From Ichthyophonus hoferi (taxonomy: Eukaryota > Opisthokonta > Ichthyosporea > Ichthyophonida > Ichthyophonidae), in contig NAOQ01000058.1 of the NCBI GenBank assembly GCA_002751075.1, forward strand, positions 50,885 through 114,884: a stretch of 64,000 nucleotides of DNA, read 5' to 3'. The notes beneath the pieces were generated by a model. It did no database searches. It was given only the letters and a program-made list of their open reading frames with translations, and had not been told where the DNA came from. The position numbers were made by a program, and so were the translations under genes. The first letter of the stretch is position 1. Every line of letters starts with the position of its first letter. Positions 1 to 11,339 of this stretch are shown in pieces.

Positions 1-963
1 TAAAAATAATAAGATGGTATCAGAGATCTACATGTAAGCCAATAACTATTGAAACCTTGTAGTAGTTTTAGCTTTATCGTGTTAGAGTATACTGAGATTT
101 AATGTGCTATTAAAATATATTAGAACCCTATGATATATATAAATCTCTTCTCTCTATTAATAGCCATTTTAACAACTAGTTTATATTTAATCTATTCCAC
201 CAATAGTCTAACATGACAGAGATAAATGTAGCCATATAATTGGATAACGCATTATATATATATATATATAAGAATAAAAAATATGGCCTAATAATCGTTT
301 AATAATATTGCCATTATAATATATATGAGATATAATACAGAAAGACTAAATACCAATATGAGAAAGATACAGTTAACCATTTTAGGATATACATACAGGT
401 GAGCCTATGCTATATTGAGTAACAGTAGGTAATATCAGGTGATTGATTACAATACATAGAGTTATAGCAAAGTAAACCAATCGGTGGAGATTCCAAACGG
501 TAAAAACCTCTTTAATTGGAAAATATATTATATAGCTTGAGATATAGTATATGCATTAAGGTAACTTAGACAACAAGTTGTACTAGTCAAAGATAAAATA
601 AAATACAAAAGGTAATTGTTAAAACAAGTATATACATAGTTGTATTACCTATGAGTTAAATAGTGATTTGGTATGTGTGCAAAAGACATAGCTTGATAGT
701 ATGTACTTATAGGTTGATATAAACTGGTATGACGTAATATCATGTGATAGTATAGCATACCATATAGTACAGTGGTAGGTTAAATAGACAATACAATACA
801 ATATAATATAGTAGTATAGTATAGTATATAATATAGTCCAATAGTAGGCTAATTGAATAGTGAAATATATTATGGTAGCACAATATAATATGGCATAGCA
901 TAACATAACATAATATAGTAACTATATTCCATTGGTCCTTTACACCATCACAACCAACCATAC
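1..963. other. AT-rich stretch at left edge, probably intron of WASHC2
   Basis: No exon could be recognised here on either strand. The stretch lies downstream of the second WASHC2 exon (minus strand), so it is most likely the next intron, with exon 3 beyond the window. It holds only AT simple sequence, including a short TA run near 250-270 and AT-rich text near 740-910 whose open frames translate to Tyr/Ile-rich low-complexity peptides. Confidence 0.5.
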
Positions 964-1670
964 CTTGCTTTCTCTAACCAGATCATTCATTTCATTTTCC
1001 GTTTCGTTTGCTTTAGCCAATAATCGGGCAGATAATTCTTTTATGTATAGCAACAGCTGTATTCCATAAAAAGCAAATTAAATTTTTTTAATAAATTTAT
1101 TACTTTTGTTTTTTATTTTATTGGTGGGTTGTTATTTAAATTTTACATGGTTATTAGCACTTACGAAATGCCTTGTTTAAAAAGTTTTAAGTTTTCTATC
1201 GGGATGTTACATATATGCCAAGCTATACATGACAATATACATATACTGTGTTATATACAGTATGTTATACATAATATTTTATAAGAGATGCTCTACGATA
1301 TGGTATGATATATAATGTTATAACATATACTACCCTACAGAAAACATATTATTATCCAAGGATAGTGTCTTATTATATACATATTATATTATGTTCGACC
1401 TCTATCCCTTACCTTAAATAAGTTATATATATAAATAAAAAAGCAACCAACCCATCTTCATACATATATTCACTAATAACATGCATATATATATTTCCCT
1501 GTTTATCCTATACCTTCCTCTATATATACTATACTATATACCCCCTCCCTCTCCCCTACCTCTCTATCAGCCTCCAGGGTCCACTCCCCTGTAGAACCCT
1601 TTAGCTCATCCATAGTCCATACTCTATTTCTACTAGTATTAGGTATAGGTGTTGTAGGTGTTGTTGACAT
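964..1670 (-). CDS. WASHC2: WASH complex subunit 2 (FAM21), N-terminal exons, partial
   Basis: Two minus-strand exons: 1670-1560 (ATG start, 37 codons) and 1056-964 (31 codons), both phase 0, with donors GTAGGG and GTATGG and an acceptor at TACAG. The deduced start contains VWTMDELK, WTLEADRE, LLLYIKELSARL and NDLVRESK. These match in order the conserved FAM21 head (human VW..PWSVEEI, WSLAADAGLLQFLQEF, VDGLIRETK). FAM21 recruits the WASH complex to endosomes through retromer, and its head domain binds WASH itself; that is family knowledge. Only the first 68 residues are visible. The rest of the head and the long acidic tail lie beyond the left edge. The gene is divergent from SPCS2, with 687 bp between the two start codons. 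Confidence 0.8.
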
Positions 1671-1803
1671 GTTATTAAGTCAAAATGGAAAATTAATAGA
1701 GAAAATTAAAAGAGAGAAATCAAAAGTGCGTATTACTATGCTACTATACTATACTATATCATATAATATATATACCTTTAATTATAGTACTTAATAACCA
1801 GAC

Positions 1804-1836
<33 letters not shown>

Positions 1837-2357
1837 AATACTTTGGGTTGAATAAACAAGGTATATAATAAATAACAACCCTCTATTTATCCTTAATTAT
1901 ACTTGCTCTGTAAAATAAAATTATAATCGGCTCACAACCTTTACAAATATGGCCTAATTATATTAATTATAATGAAATTATTTCAATTATTGGATTAGTT
2001 AATTAATAATACATATTTACGCAAGATTAAAGCGATTATTTATATTTTTTATTAGGCTATTGCTCTCAATATTCACAAATTGGCATAATCAAAAATAATT
2101 ATATTTACGCAACTCTAACTATACATTTAATCATCATTATGAGGCTCACAATTTACAAATTCAGCCTAGTTAAGATAACTACGTATACGCAAACATAATT
2201 ATACTATTTAAATAATTATTTTGACATCCTGACAACAGCCTCAATACTACAAATAATAATTTTCAAACATTTTTTTAATTTTTAAGTTTAATTTCTTCAC
2301 AATAGCTAGACGTCTATAATTTAAACATCTGTGCCATATATTATACCGTCTTTCACA
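1671..2357. promoter_or_regulatory. Shared upstream region of WASHC2 (minus) and SPCS2 (plus)
   Basis: This 687-bp stretch separates two divergent start codons and must hold both promoters unless upstream noncoding exons exist. It is very AT-rich, with a TAA/ATA microsatellite near 1806-1835 and three degenerate tandem blocks at 1931-2205. No clear TATA box can be told apart from the AT background. Confidence 0.5.
1931..2205. repeat. Three degenerate copies of a 60-95 bp block
   Basis: A block of the form CTCACAA-TTTACAAAT-GGCCTAAT followed by ATATTTACGCAA begins near 1935, 2064 and 2143. The core words (CTCACAAT, TCACAAATT, GGCATAAT or CAGCCTAGTT, TTACGCAA or TACGCAAA) recur in the same order with different spacing. 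This looks like an old local duplication inside the shared promoter region. Confidence 0.5.
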
Positions 2358-5300
2358 ATGTCTACTACTACCACACAAGTAAGTACTAATATTTATTTAT
2401 TACTTCCTACTTTACTAATTAAAAACTACGTTTCCCTGAGAGAATAATGACTTTTATAGCTTTCTTTCTGGTTTTGTTTATTTCTCGCACATACCTTTCT
2501 CAAATTATTTTTCTATTTTATAGATTTCTATATTTTATAATATGTAACACTTAATTTAGTGCACTTTACCACTGCATATTTGTCTGTTGGTATTTGTATA
2601 TTTATATTCCAAATTCTGTATTAATCAATGCGAAAGCGAAACAGCATTTCTATCTAAATAGTTAAATATATATATTAAGGGGGATTTATTAATATTTTTA
2701 TGATATAATTTATCACAACATATCACTATCATATCAATGCGATATCATATTCCCATCTGGTGAACGGGGGTAGAGTGGGGTGGGGGAAGGAATGCTGGTG
2801 CTACACCACTTTAAAGAAATTAGAGAGTAGGAACAAGACGAGGTATTTGTTGAATATGGTTTTGCATATTAGAGATGCTTTGTAATAAAGTTATTAGTGT
2901 TGAGTGATAAAAGAATGAGCATACTAATTAACAGTGTTCAAAGGTTATTATAGCTCACCCACACCCACACATATACACACCCAAATGGTATACATTTTAT
3001 TGCCATTTTTTAATGGAATTTAGGCTAAACTACATGGATTTTATTATTAGAAAACGCATTTGTTTCATATTTGAGTGTCCTTGATGTAATTAATTTATTA
3101 AATGAGTTTTGTCGTGTTATATTATTTTAGATACAATTGCACTTAGATAGATAGGAAGATTGTTTTTAGATATATAGTAACCATATGCTATATAATGCGG
3201 TACAAAAAAGAAAGAAACATAATTGCATGCTTATTTCCATCTATAACTAATACTCCCCCTTTCCTTCTTACTCTTACTCTCGTGACTCTCTACCTATCTA
3301 CATTCTCTCACCTCAATTGTCACATCATTGATGTGATGCTTGGTTCTATTAAGCTAGACTGAGACGGTAAAAACTGTTGTGTATATGCCTTGGTGGTATG
3401 GGGTTGCTGGGGGGAGGTAGTCTGGGATTGGTGGAATACTTTGATTAGACGTTTGTGTGGACGAGTGTTGATATTGTAGTTCAAATACGTATATATATAT
3501 ATGTACTGTCATAATTTTAAGGTAGTAACGGGTTGCTAGGAAAGGAGGGGAGTGATTGCAGGGATATATTGAAGGAGAGAGAGATTAGTATAGGATGTTG
3601 GCCAATTTTAAAATCAATTTTATATTAGTTAAGATAAGTGTAGTCATTAATAAGATATGCATAGTAACCGTTTTTTTTATTGCTGAGTCTAAATATAGCG
3701 TCTATTTATAGATTGAATATGCTTATTACATTCTGATAGATCGGCCTCACAGAACACTCAGGAGCCAGCGGTGGTGGAGATATGGAATGGACCAAAGGTG
3801 AAACTATCTTTGGACGATGGAGTCATGGAGGTAGGCTACTGTAGTATAGTATAGTATAATATAGAATGGCTTAATATAGTATAATTTCCTTGGTCTTTTA
3901 TGGTGGCTGATATCAGTCTCCACTACCTATATATACTAATATGGTAGCATACAATCATGAAGGGTGTGTAATTGGGTTGACTATATACTGGTGTCATATG
4001 ACCTGGGAGTGATACTGGTAGAAGATTGGTACATAGAGATCACGAGAGCCTATTATAGGGTGGCTGTCAGTCAGAGGTAGGATGACTATTGGGCATAGAT
4101 ATATATATATAATGTATAAAAGGAATTACTAGGATATTGGCCTGAGGGTAAGGTATGACATATGTGGAATAGAGTTTCTAATTGGCAACAGACTGTCAAT
4201 CACATGCCTGACCAGTTATATTACAATTACAAGGTCTTTATTATATATTGTTACAAAGAAATGTTTATTCTAGTGTATTATAGTATAGGTATATCTGCAA
4301 ACAGCTATAATCATATGCGATTTTACTATTATTAGGCAATAGATAGATATTCACCGATAAATTATCACCAATGAACATTATTACATCATTAAAAAATTAC
4401 ATAAAATTATAGCAATCAAACATTATCAAGGCATTTTAAAATACCAATCACCTCTACCCATTACATTAGGCTATCGAGAAGACCGACTATAAACTGGATT
4501 ACTCATACACCGACAAGAAGCTGTTTCTCAGTTTTCTAGCTGTGGCTTTTGCGGGCATTGGAATCTTATATAGCCAAAAAATCCCTCTTAAAGAGTCTCG
4601 GTTTATACTTGGCATCTGTGTTGGATTATACGCAACTATCACTTTTATTGTACAGGTTGTTGCCTATTTCTATGAGGGTGATATTATTATGTGGGCCAAT
4701 AGGCTCCCTGTTGCTAAGGATGGTGCGGGAGAGGTGAGTTGTGGTTGGTTAATGGTATTATATTATATTATATAGTATTGTATTTTATGGTATGATATGG
4801 TTTTGTATTATATTGTATGGTTTGGTGTAGTATTTTGTCTCATTGTATGACATGGTAATACATTATGCTATATTATGTCACATTATTGTCGACATATGCA
4901 ATTTAGTAGTGCAGGTAGACATACACGTAAATGATAGAGATTATTACAAGCAACTCAGTATTTAAATGGGTAGCTTCAAGGCCCATATATAGATTGATCC
5001 TATAATCTCGGGGAATATTTTACCAGTCTAGCGTGCATATAACCATTCATAATTAATGGCTTTGACTAAAAATACATCATTGCCCCTGCCTACCTTATCT
5101 GATTAATCATTTTATACAAATATGTCTGTTATTTTGTATCTTTCTATTATAAATCATTATAGAAATCATTTCCCTAGCCTTTTATAAAGTGTGAGAGCTA
5201 AGACAAGACATGTTTTGGTTATCCGAACATACAGATAATTGTAACGTGCCTGACACTACCAATTGACATGCATCCTTCCCATCATTAACCAACACAGAAG

Positions 5301-5537
5301 ACATTCGTGGGACCGGAGCAGTTAGTGATTGAGAGCGTTATGGAAAAGTATAGCTCCGACTATACTCTTAGATTTATCAACCCACGCGCCCCCAAGGGAA
5401 GCAACACCGTGAATATCACCCAGTCAATTGGAAGCTTTCTTGGCTGGGATGGTATTGTGCAACAGGATAAGATGGATTTGTGTGTTTCTAGGGGCTTAAA
5501 AGAATTGGCTAGCCTCTCTGGAAAGAAAAAAGAATAA
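2358..5537 (+). CDS. SPCS2: Signal peptidase complex subunit 2
   Basis: Four plus-strand exons: 2358-2378, 3753-3830, 4470-4733 and 5298-5537, all phase 0, giving 200 residues (human SPCS2 226). The protein reads IWNGPKVKLSLDDGVMEAIE, then TDYKLDYSYTDKKLFLSFLA, two hydrophobic spans (about residues 51-70 and 78-102), and a cytosolic tail with YSSDYTLRFI and ITQSIGSFLGWDG. That is the SPC25/SPCS2 layout: a cytoplasmic N-terminus, a helical hairpin in the ER membrane, and a cytoplasmic C-terminal domain. SPCS2 is a non-catalytic subunit of the ER signal peptidase that contacts the translocon. The last intron ends in CAGAAG, so a tandem acceptor could add or drop one Lys. The 21-bp first exon encodes only a short Thr-rich start and is the least certain part. 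Confidence 0.88.
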
Positions 5538-5601
5538 GAACAGGAGATTGTATATTTATGATATGATGACTACTATATTACATTCTAAGATACAGACATG
5601 G

Positions 5602-5607
5602 AATAAA
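5602..5607 (+). terminator. Probable polyadenylation signal of SPCS2
   Basis: AATAAA lies 65 bp past the SPCS2 stop codon, in the right strand and position for cleavage and polyadenylation. Confidence 0.5.
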
Positions 5608-6956
5608 CATAGCGTGACAGCTATATGAAGTCAATGTATATTGTATGGTATGTATGCTGTACATAGTCTATGTCTCTGGAATTCCTCGGTTCATCATCTA
5701 CATTATCCATCCTAGATCAATATGCGCATTGAAATTGTTGCCCTTCCTAAATGTATTAGAACCCTAGATACTATAATGGCAAGTGTCACTGCTTGAAATC
5801 ACCCCATTACATCGTCAATCACTGTGGTCTCAACACTACTACCATTCCTACTTCTTTAAACCTGTCCATCACACTATACTATAATCTCTAACAACCTAGA
5901 TTGCGTCTATCTATACTAGATATTCGCCTACTGCTACTATTGATTACAAATCTCCATCAGACCAATCGAATGTCTGAGTCAGAACGTAATCGATATTTGT
6001 AATATTGGATTAAGGGAATCAATAATGACAATATAGTCGGATAATAATATGCTCTATGCTTTATTGAGATGTATTAATTAAATTAAATTATATTTGTCAT
6101 ACGATAATAGATAAGTGATACTCTGATTGGTATAGAAACGAGCGTTGGTTTTAAATAATCAATAGCAAATGAGAGTATGTTGATGTTAATGTGTACCTCT
6201 TCCTTTGAAAATATATTTTCAGCGACCTGAACATTGACAAACGATTTAATTCACCAGACAAATATCATGCACATCTTAATGAGTAAAATTATATTATTAT
6301 TATTATCATTTAGATGCTGGTAACCCTTTNNNNNNNNNNNNNNNNNNNNNNNNNNNNNNNNNNNNNNNNNNNNNNNNNNNNNNNNNNNNNNNNNNNNNNN
6401 NNNNNNNNNNNNNNNNNNNNNNNNNNNNNNNNNNNNNNNNNNNNNNNNNNNNNNNNNNNNNNNNNNNNNNNNNNNNNNNNNNNNNNNNNNNNNNNNNNNN
6501 NNNNNNNNNNNNNNNNNNNNNNNNNNNNNNNNNNNNNNNNNNNNNNNNNNNNNNNNNNNNNNNNNNNNNNNNNNNNNNNNNNNNNNNNNNNNNNNNNNNN
6601 NNNNNNNNNNNNNNNNNNNNNNNNNACATTTAGTATGACTTATCTCAAGGAATATATGTACCAAAACGTATTGTCTACAGTCTTTACTGTTGCATTAAGG
6701 GTCACCATGCTGTCCATTCCAACAACAGTACACCAGGTTTTCCAATAGGAAAAAATACGAAACCAGTTCCACTCCTTTTCGCCTCAGTTGCAATTAGCAC
6801 AAAATATTTTAGGTTATATCCAAGTAATTTTTTTGAATCTCAGATCACATTCCCAAAAAAAGAAATTCGCAAAAATAACTATATTTGTTTGTATTGCGTT
6901 GTACTATGGAATTATTTTATTGATTTGTATTTTTAGAACTATATTAATCGCTTTAA
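5608..6956. other. Intergenic DNA with assembly gap
   Basis: No gene is seen. A run of N covers 6330-6625. The flanks of this gap are not duplicates of one another, unlike the gaps at 20.3 and 31.8 kb. The text right of the gap (6626-6956) has no convincing exon. Confidence 0.6.
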
Positions 6957-7072
6957 CTCCTACTTTTCCTGTTGGACGGCTACAAACATAGTATTTTGTT
7001 CTGGTGATGAGTGTAAAACGAATAAACTTATAAATACATATATGTTATTGCTCTAAATACATTGTAGAAAAA
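6957..7072 (+). repeat. Dispersed ~117-bp repeat, copy 1
   Basis: This copy begins CTCCTACTTTTCCTGTTGG and contains GTGTAAAACGAATAAACTT. It aligns over its full length with copies at 18252-18368 (minus), 42881-42998 (plus) and 49529-49645 (minus). Conserved words in order are CTACTTTTCCTGTTGG, a TAGTATTTTTT-like run, GTGATG-GTGTAAAACAAATAAC, TTGTAAC-ATGTATATATGTTA, and GCAAATA-ATGGGTAG. No open frame is conserved. Confidence 0.8.
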
Positions 7073-7099
7073 TGTCCCGTTGTAATAATATAACTTTTT

Positions 7100-7690
7100 G
7101 TACATGTATACGGCTATAATACCATACACGTAGAGAAATGGTAGAGGAGTAGTAACGTTGACAGTATTAGAATTTAAAAGAAAATTATCCATGCGCCTAA
7201 TTGGGCTATTTACGTGAATAAAAATTAAAAACATGTACATGCGTGTTTATATGTTTGTTTAGTAAATATAATACTATATAAACATGAAATTATGCTGAAT
7301 TGATAATTTCCTATACATACAATACAATTATAATGCTCTGTGTATGATCTGGATGCCTGGAGAGACGGTAGGGAAGCGAAGGTAACAATATTTGGTTTAA
7401 AATCAAAATATATGTACGCCTAATTGGGCTATTTACGTAAACAAAAACACTTATATGCGTGCTTATATGTTTGTTAAGTAAATATAATACTATATAAATG
7501 AAAATGAATTGATAATTTCCTATACATACAATATAAGTACAATGCTATGTGTATGATGCAAATACCTAGAGGGACGGTAGGAGAGCGAAGGTCACAAATA
7601 TTTGGTTTAAAATAAAAATATGCATACGTCTAATTGGTCTACTTACGTGTTTAAATACATGTATACGCGCGCGTATTAACGAAAATGAAT
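7100..7690. repeat. Tandem repeat of ~210-223 bp, about 2.5 copies
   Basis: The phrase CGCCTAATTGGGCTATTTACG recurs in order at 7194, 7417 and 7627 (third copy altered), giving periods of 223 and 210 bp. Each is followed by ATGCGTG-TTATATGTTTGTT-AGTAAATATAATACTATATAAA, then TGAATTGATAATTTCC, a GGAGAGACGGTAGG-like phrase and ATTTGGTTTAAAAT. A partial copy precedes the first at about 7100-7190. It is noncoding as far as I can tell. Confidence 0.75.
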
Positions 7691-7839
7691 GTGAATGCAC
7701 ACATATATACTTAGTTAAAATTTAAATATGCCCGTAAGATATATATATATCTCTTTCAAGATAATGTAAACCACCCAACGTCGACATGTACGCATGTAGA
7801 TACAGACTTTCAGAGAACACGACACACTCAGAAGGTAAT

Positions 7840-10800
7840 CTAGTCTCTAATATGAAAGGTATGGATGGGTGCAGAGGGCATCAGAGTAGTATACAGTTTG
7901 GTGCTAGCTGTGAGAATCTCCTCGTACAATGTCCAGACTAAAGCTGTTTGTAGGGTCTTACGAAGTACTCTGGGTACTATACCTAGTAGAGGAAGAGAGG
8001 GAGAGCAAAGAAGAGATAGTGAGGGTTATGGAGGAGGATAGGAAAAATATATATAGACAAAACAAAGCATTATGAATAACTGGGATATAAGAGGTATAAA
8101 GTAAATCTATGTTTTGCTACAACACCCACATATATAGTCATTTATATTATGGTTGCTATCTTTCTTTCAACACATTTGACCTACTCCTCACCCCTTTCTC
8201 CTCTCCTCTTTAAATTTATCAATGTTAAGCACACATTAGGACAGATGCTTAAAAGGAGATAGAGAAAAAGAAATAGTTGGCGTGTGTAGGTATATGTATA
8301 AGAGAGCATCTGCTCAATATATCCTTATATGCTTAGGTATCATACAATTATCCTATCACACTATTATTCTATTATCCTATTATTTTATTATTCCATTATT
8401 CTATTATACTGTCATACTATTATCCTATTATCATATTATACTATTATACTATTATTCTATTATTCTATTATACTAATATCCTGTCATACTATTATCCTAT
8501 TATCTTATTATCCTATTATTCCATTATACTAATATCCTGTCATACTATTATCCTATTATCATATTATATTATTATTCTATTATTCTATTATTCTATTATT
8601 CTATTATTCTATTATACTGTTATACTATTATCCTGTCGTACTATTATCATATTATACTATTATACTATGATACTATTATTCTATTATAATATTATCTTGT
8701 CATACTATTATCTTATTATCATATTATACTATTATTCTATTATACTATTTTTCTATTATACTAATATCCTGTCATACTATTATCCTATTATCCTATCACA
8801 CCATTATCCTATCATCTTATTATACTATTATTATACTACACTATTATACTATTATCCTGTAAGTATTACCTGCACAGAACCCTTTCACACCCTCTCTTGC
8901 CCATAGACTTGCAGCCGTCTGGGTAAAGGATTGTTTCTCAGCACAAGAACACAGTTGCATGCGAGTACGAAGGACATCGGGGGGATGGGTCAAGATGGTT
9001 GCCATGGCACCCGCTGTAGCGCCACAAATAAAGGTGAGGGCAGGAGGGGGTATGTCTGGGGGACAGAGGGAAAGGTATAGTTATATATCTATAAGTTAGC
9101 ATATACAACTATTTAACTATATATATATATATATATATATATTTCATACTTTACACTATATATACATAGTTTACTCTAGATAGAAAATTCTCTCATGCCG
9201 TCTCTCCCTCTCCCCCTTTATAGCCATATATATCTCTACCTTTCAGGGCCTCTTGGTGAACATCCAGAAACCTTTTCCCCTATATAATGAAATTATCATT
9301 AGCAACAACCAACCATATGGAGGGAAATTGAATTATTCCCATAACAAGTTATAGTTTAAATAGGTTGAATAACAATTAATTTCCATTGGCTGCTTTAAAA
9401 AATTAAAATAGTGAAACCCGAATAAAGATATATAAATGTAGGGACCAATGGGCAGAAGGGATTATATGCAAAAAAGAAATGATTGGTTGTTATATAACAG
9501 ACGACATAAATAAAAATATATAGGCATATAGGCAACCTATTCAAATACAATAATAGGTCAGTTCAAGGCACACACATAACAACTAGCATGGCCTAGTATG
9601 TGGGTTGCTATGGGCATACTCTCATGAACCCATACTAATAAATCAGTCATAATAATACCATCTCATCTCTGTCCTCATGCCATCACGTCATCCCTCCATA
9701 ACACGCTAATATCTCCACAGCTTATCAAAAACATAGATTATATGAAGTAATTAAAAGTTAAAAATTTATACTGATTTATACGACCTTCCAAATGATCGGA
9801 TCACACTTGTCTGCTTTCCTCCAAGATAAACATACGTAGTATTTTATAAATATTTTATATAATCGAGTTAATATATTTATATACATACCGATAGTATATT
9901 AGATATTAAGTCTTATTGGCCTGCTATTTATTTTAAAAGCTTGGAATGGTTTTTTGTATATAGTATAATATTATTCAAGATAAGATAATATAATATAATA
10001 CAATATAATACAATAACAAAATAATCTATTATAATATAATACCACTATCTACAATCAAAACTACCATCTACCTCTAATAAGCCTATCTTCTATTATATCA
10101 CAACATGGCCATTTCTTCCACCCACCCCCACTCATGTTATGGTACATTACATACCTGCTGATACAGTGAATAATACAACGCAGAGAAAGGTGCATCTCGC
10201 ATGATAGTTGGCCCTAGACCATACATAAGACTCCTCAATCCCTCTTGTTTAGTCATCGTCATAAGAGCATGCATTGTACTATGGTAGGTAAACAGACTAC
10301 TCTGTGTGAGGAAAATAGAGAGAACAGAAAGAGAATAAAGATATGTACGTGAGTGTAAATCAAAATACTTAATGAATAGAGTGAAGAGATGGTGGGAGAA
10401 ATAGAAGAATAGATAGTATGTTGCAGTGTATATTGTATTAGTGAGTGTGCAAATTGTTCACACTATGTGAAGGAAAGAGGGAAGAAAGAGGATGAACAGG
10501 TATTAGTGAGTTTAATCCGGAATAGTTACTGAAGAAGTTAGGAAGTACAAGGGCAAATCTAGGATAGTTAGTATATTTCAGAAAATATCATATTAGTGTT
10601 TATGAAAATGAATGTATGGTGATGATTATTTATATGTAAAAGAGGATTATTCGGGTTATGCAAAGGATTCATGTATGGTTTATTATATTATGAAGTAGTA
10701 TTGTGCTACGCAACATGTTGGCTTTTTTCCTCTTCTATTTCATGCTTTACTTATTTGGAATTGTATTTTTTATTAACTAAAGGCCCCAAAAACATGATAT

Positions 10801-11339
10801 ATATCCCTGTATCTCTCTCTACCTATCTCTCCTTCTCATTCACAGTCATATTCAACACCGCTTTATTCCCTTTCCACCTATATCGCCCCATATCCTACCT
10901 CTATTCTCGTCTTAACTACTAACAAAGGCATAAAGGTCGTGACAATCGCTACGCGTGATAAGAAACTAATAACAAAGTTCTGAGAAGGTGTCAGGGTTCT
11001 TGGTGCCTTGGTATTGTTATTATAGCCAATCACAATCTTCTTGGCCTGATTGAGAAGGGAAAAATACAAGGCCATACCAGGGACGGTACGATAAATACTA
11101 GGAAGTGTGCCGCGCCATAAAGAGGAAATTCCTTGTGTCCTTGTAATATCCGTAATAACATGAAGTAATTTCCGTCTACTACCTATTATAGACCCTTGTT
11201 GCAGCTTTGTTTTTGCCACATCAAGGGGTTGGAATAGAATAGTAGATATCAACCCACTGGCCGCTCCGGCTAGTAGATGTACAGTTGGAGAAAGGGATTG
11301 TTTGTCGGTGTGAGACTTTGTTGGTATAATAGAGGCCAT
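7840..11339 (-). CDS. SLC25A38: Mitochondrial glycine carrier SLC25A38
   Basis: Five minus-strand exons: 11339-10899, 10301-10155, 9279-9240, 9055-8870 and 7982-7840. All phases agree and give 318 residues (human 304). The three carrier repeats are visible by their signatures PLDVAKTK, PLLVVKTR and PPDVLRTR. Family-specific stretches include FQPLDVAKTKLQ, SLWRGTLPSIYRTVPGM, GPTIMRDAPFSALYYSLY and PRVLRKTLQTALVWTLYEE, which follow human SLC25A38 closely. The family imports glycine across the inner mitochondrial membrane for the first step of haem synthesis. Exon 3 is a 40-nt microexon (GKRFLDVHQEALK plus one base) inferred from the phase break between exons 2 and 4 and from the family alignment; it has an ATAG acceptor and a GTAGAG donor. 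The last intron carries a large minisatellite. The gene is head-to-head with the zinc transporter. Confidence 0.93.
8336..8862. repeat. Minisatellite of 5/10-bp ATTAT-CTATT units in SLC25A38 intron 4
   Basis: About 525 bp consist almost entirely of variants of CTATTATTCTATTATCCTATT, with interspersed CCTGTCATACTATTATCC phrases that suggest higher-order units of 60-75 bp. It starts just left of the donor of SLC25A38 exon 4 (8869/8868). Open frames here give Tyr/Ile/Leu-only peptides and are not genes. Confidence 0.85.

Noticed and set aside
649-961. Two minus-strand open frames rich in Tyr/Ile/Cys
   Set aside because: Low-complexity translation of AT repeats beside the WASHC2 exon; no splice context or family match.
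6251-6748. Open frames across the N gap
   Set aside because: Almost all of their length is unknown bases; the same holds for frames over the gaps at 20.3, 31.8 and 52.2 kb.
8282-8906. Three plus-strand frames made of Tyr, Ile and Leu
   Set aside because: They are direct read-outs of the ATTAT minisatellite in SLC25A38 intron 4.
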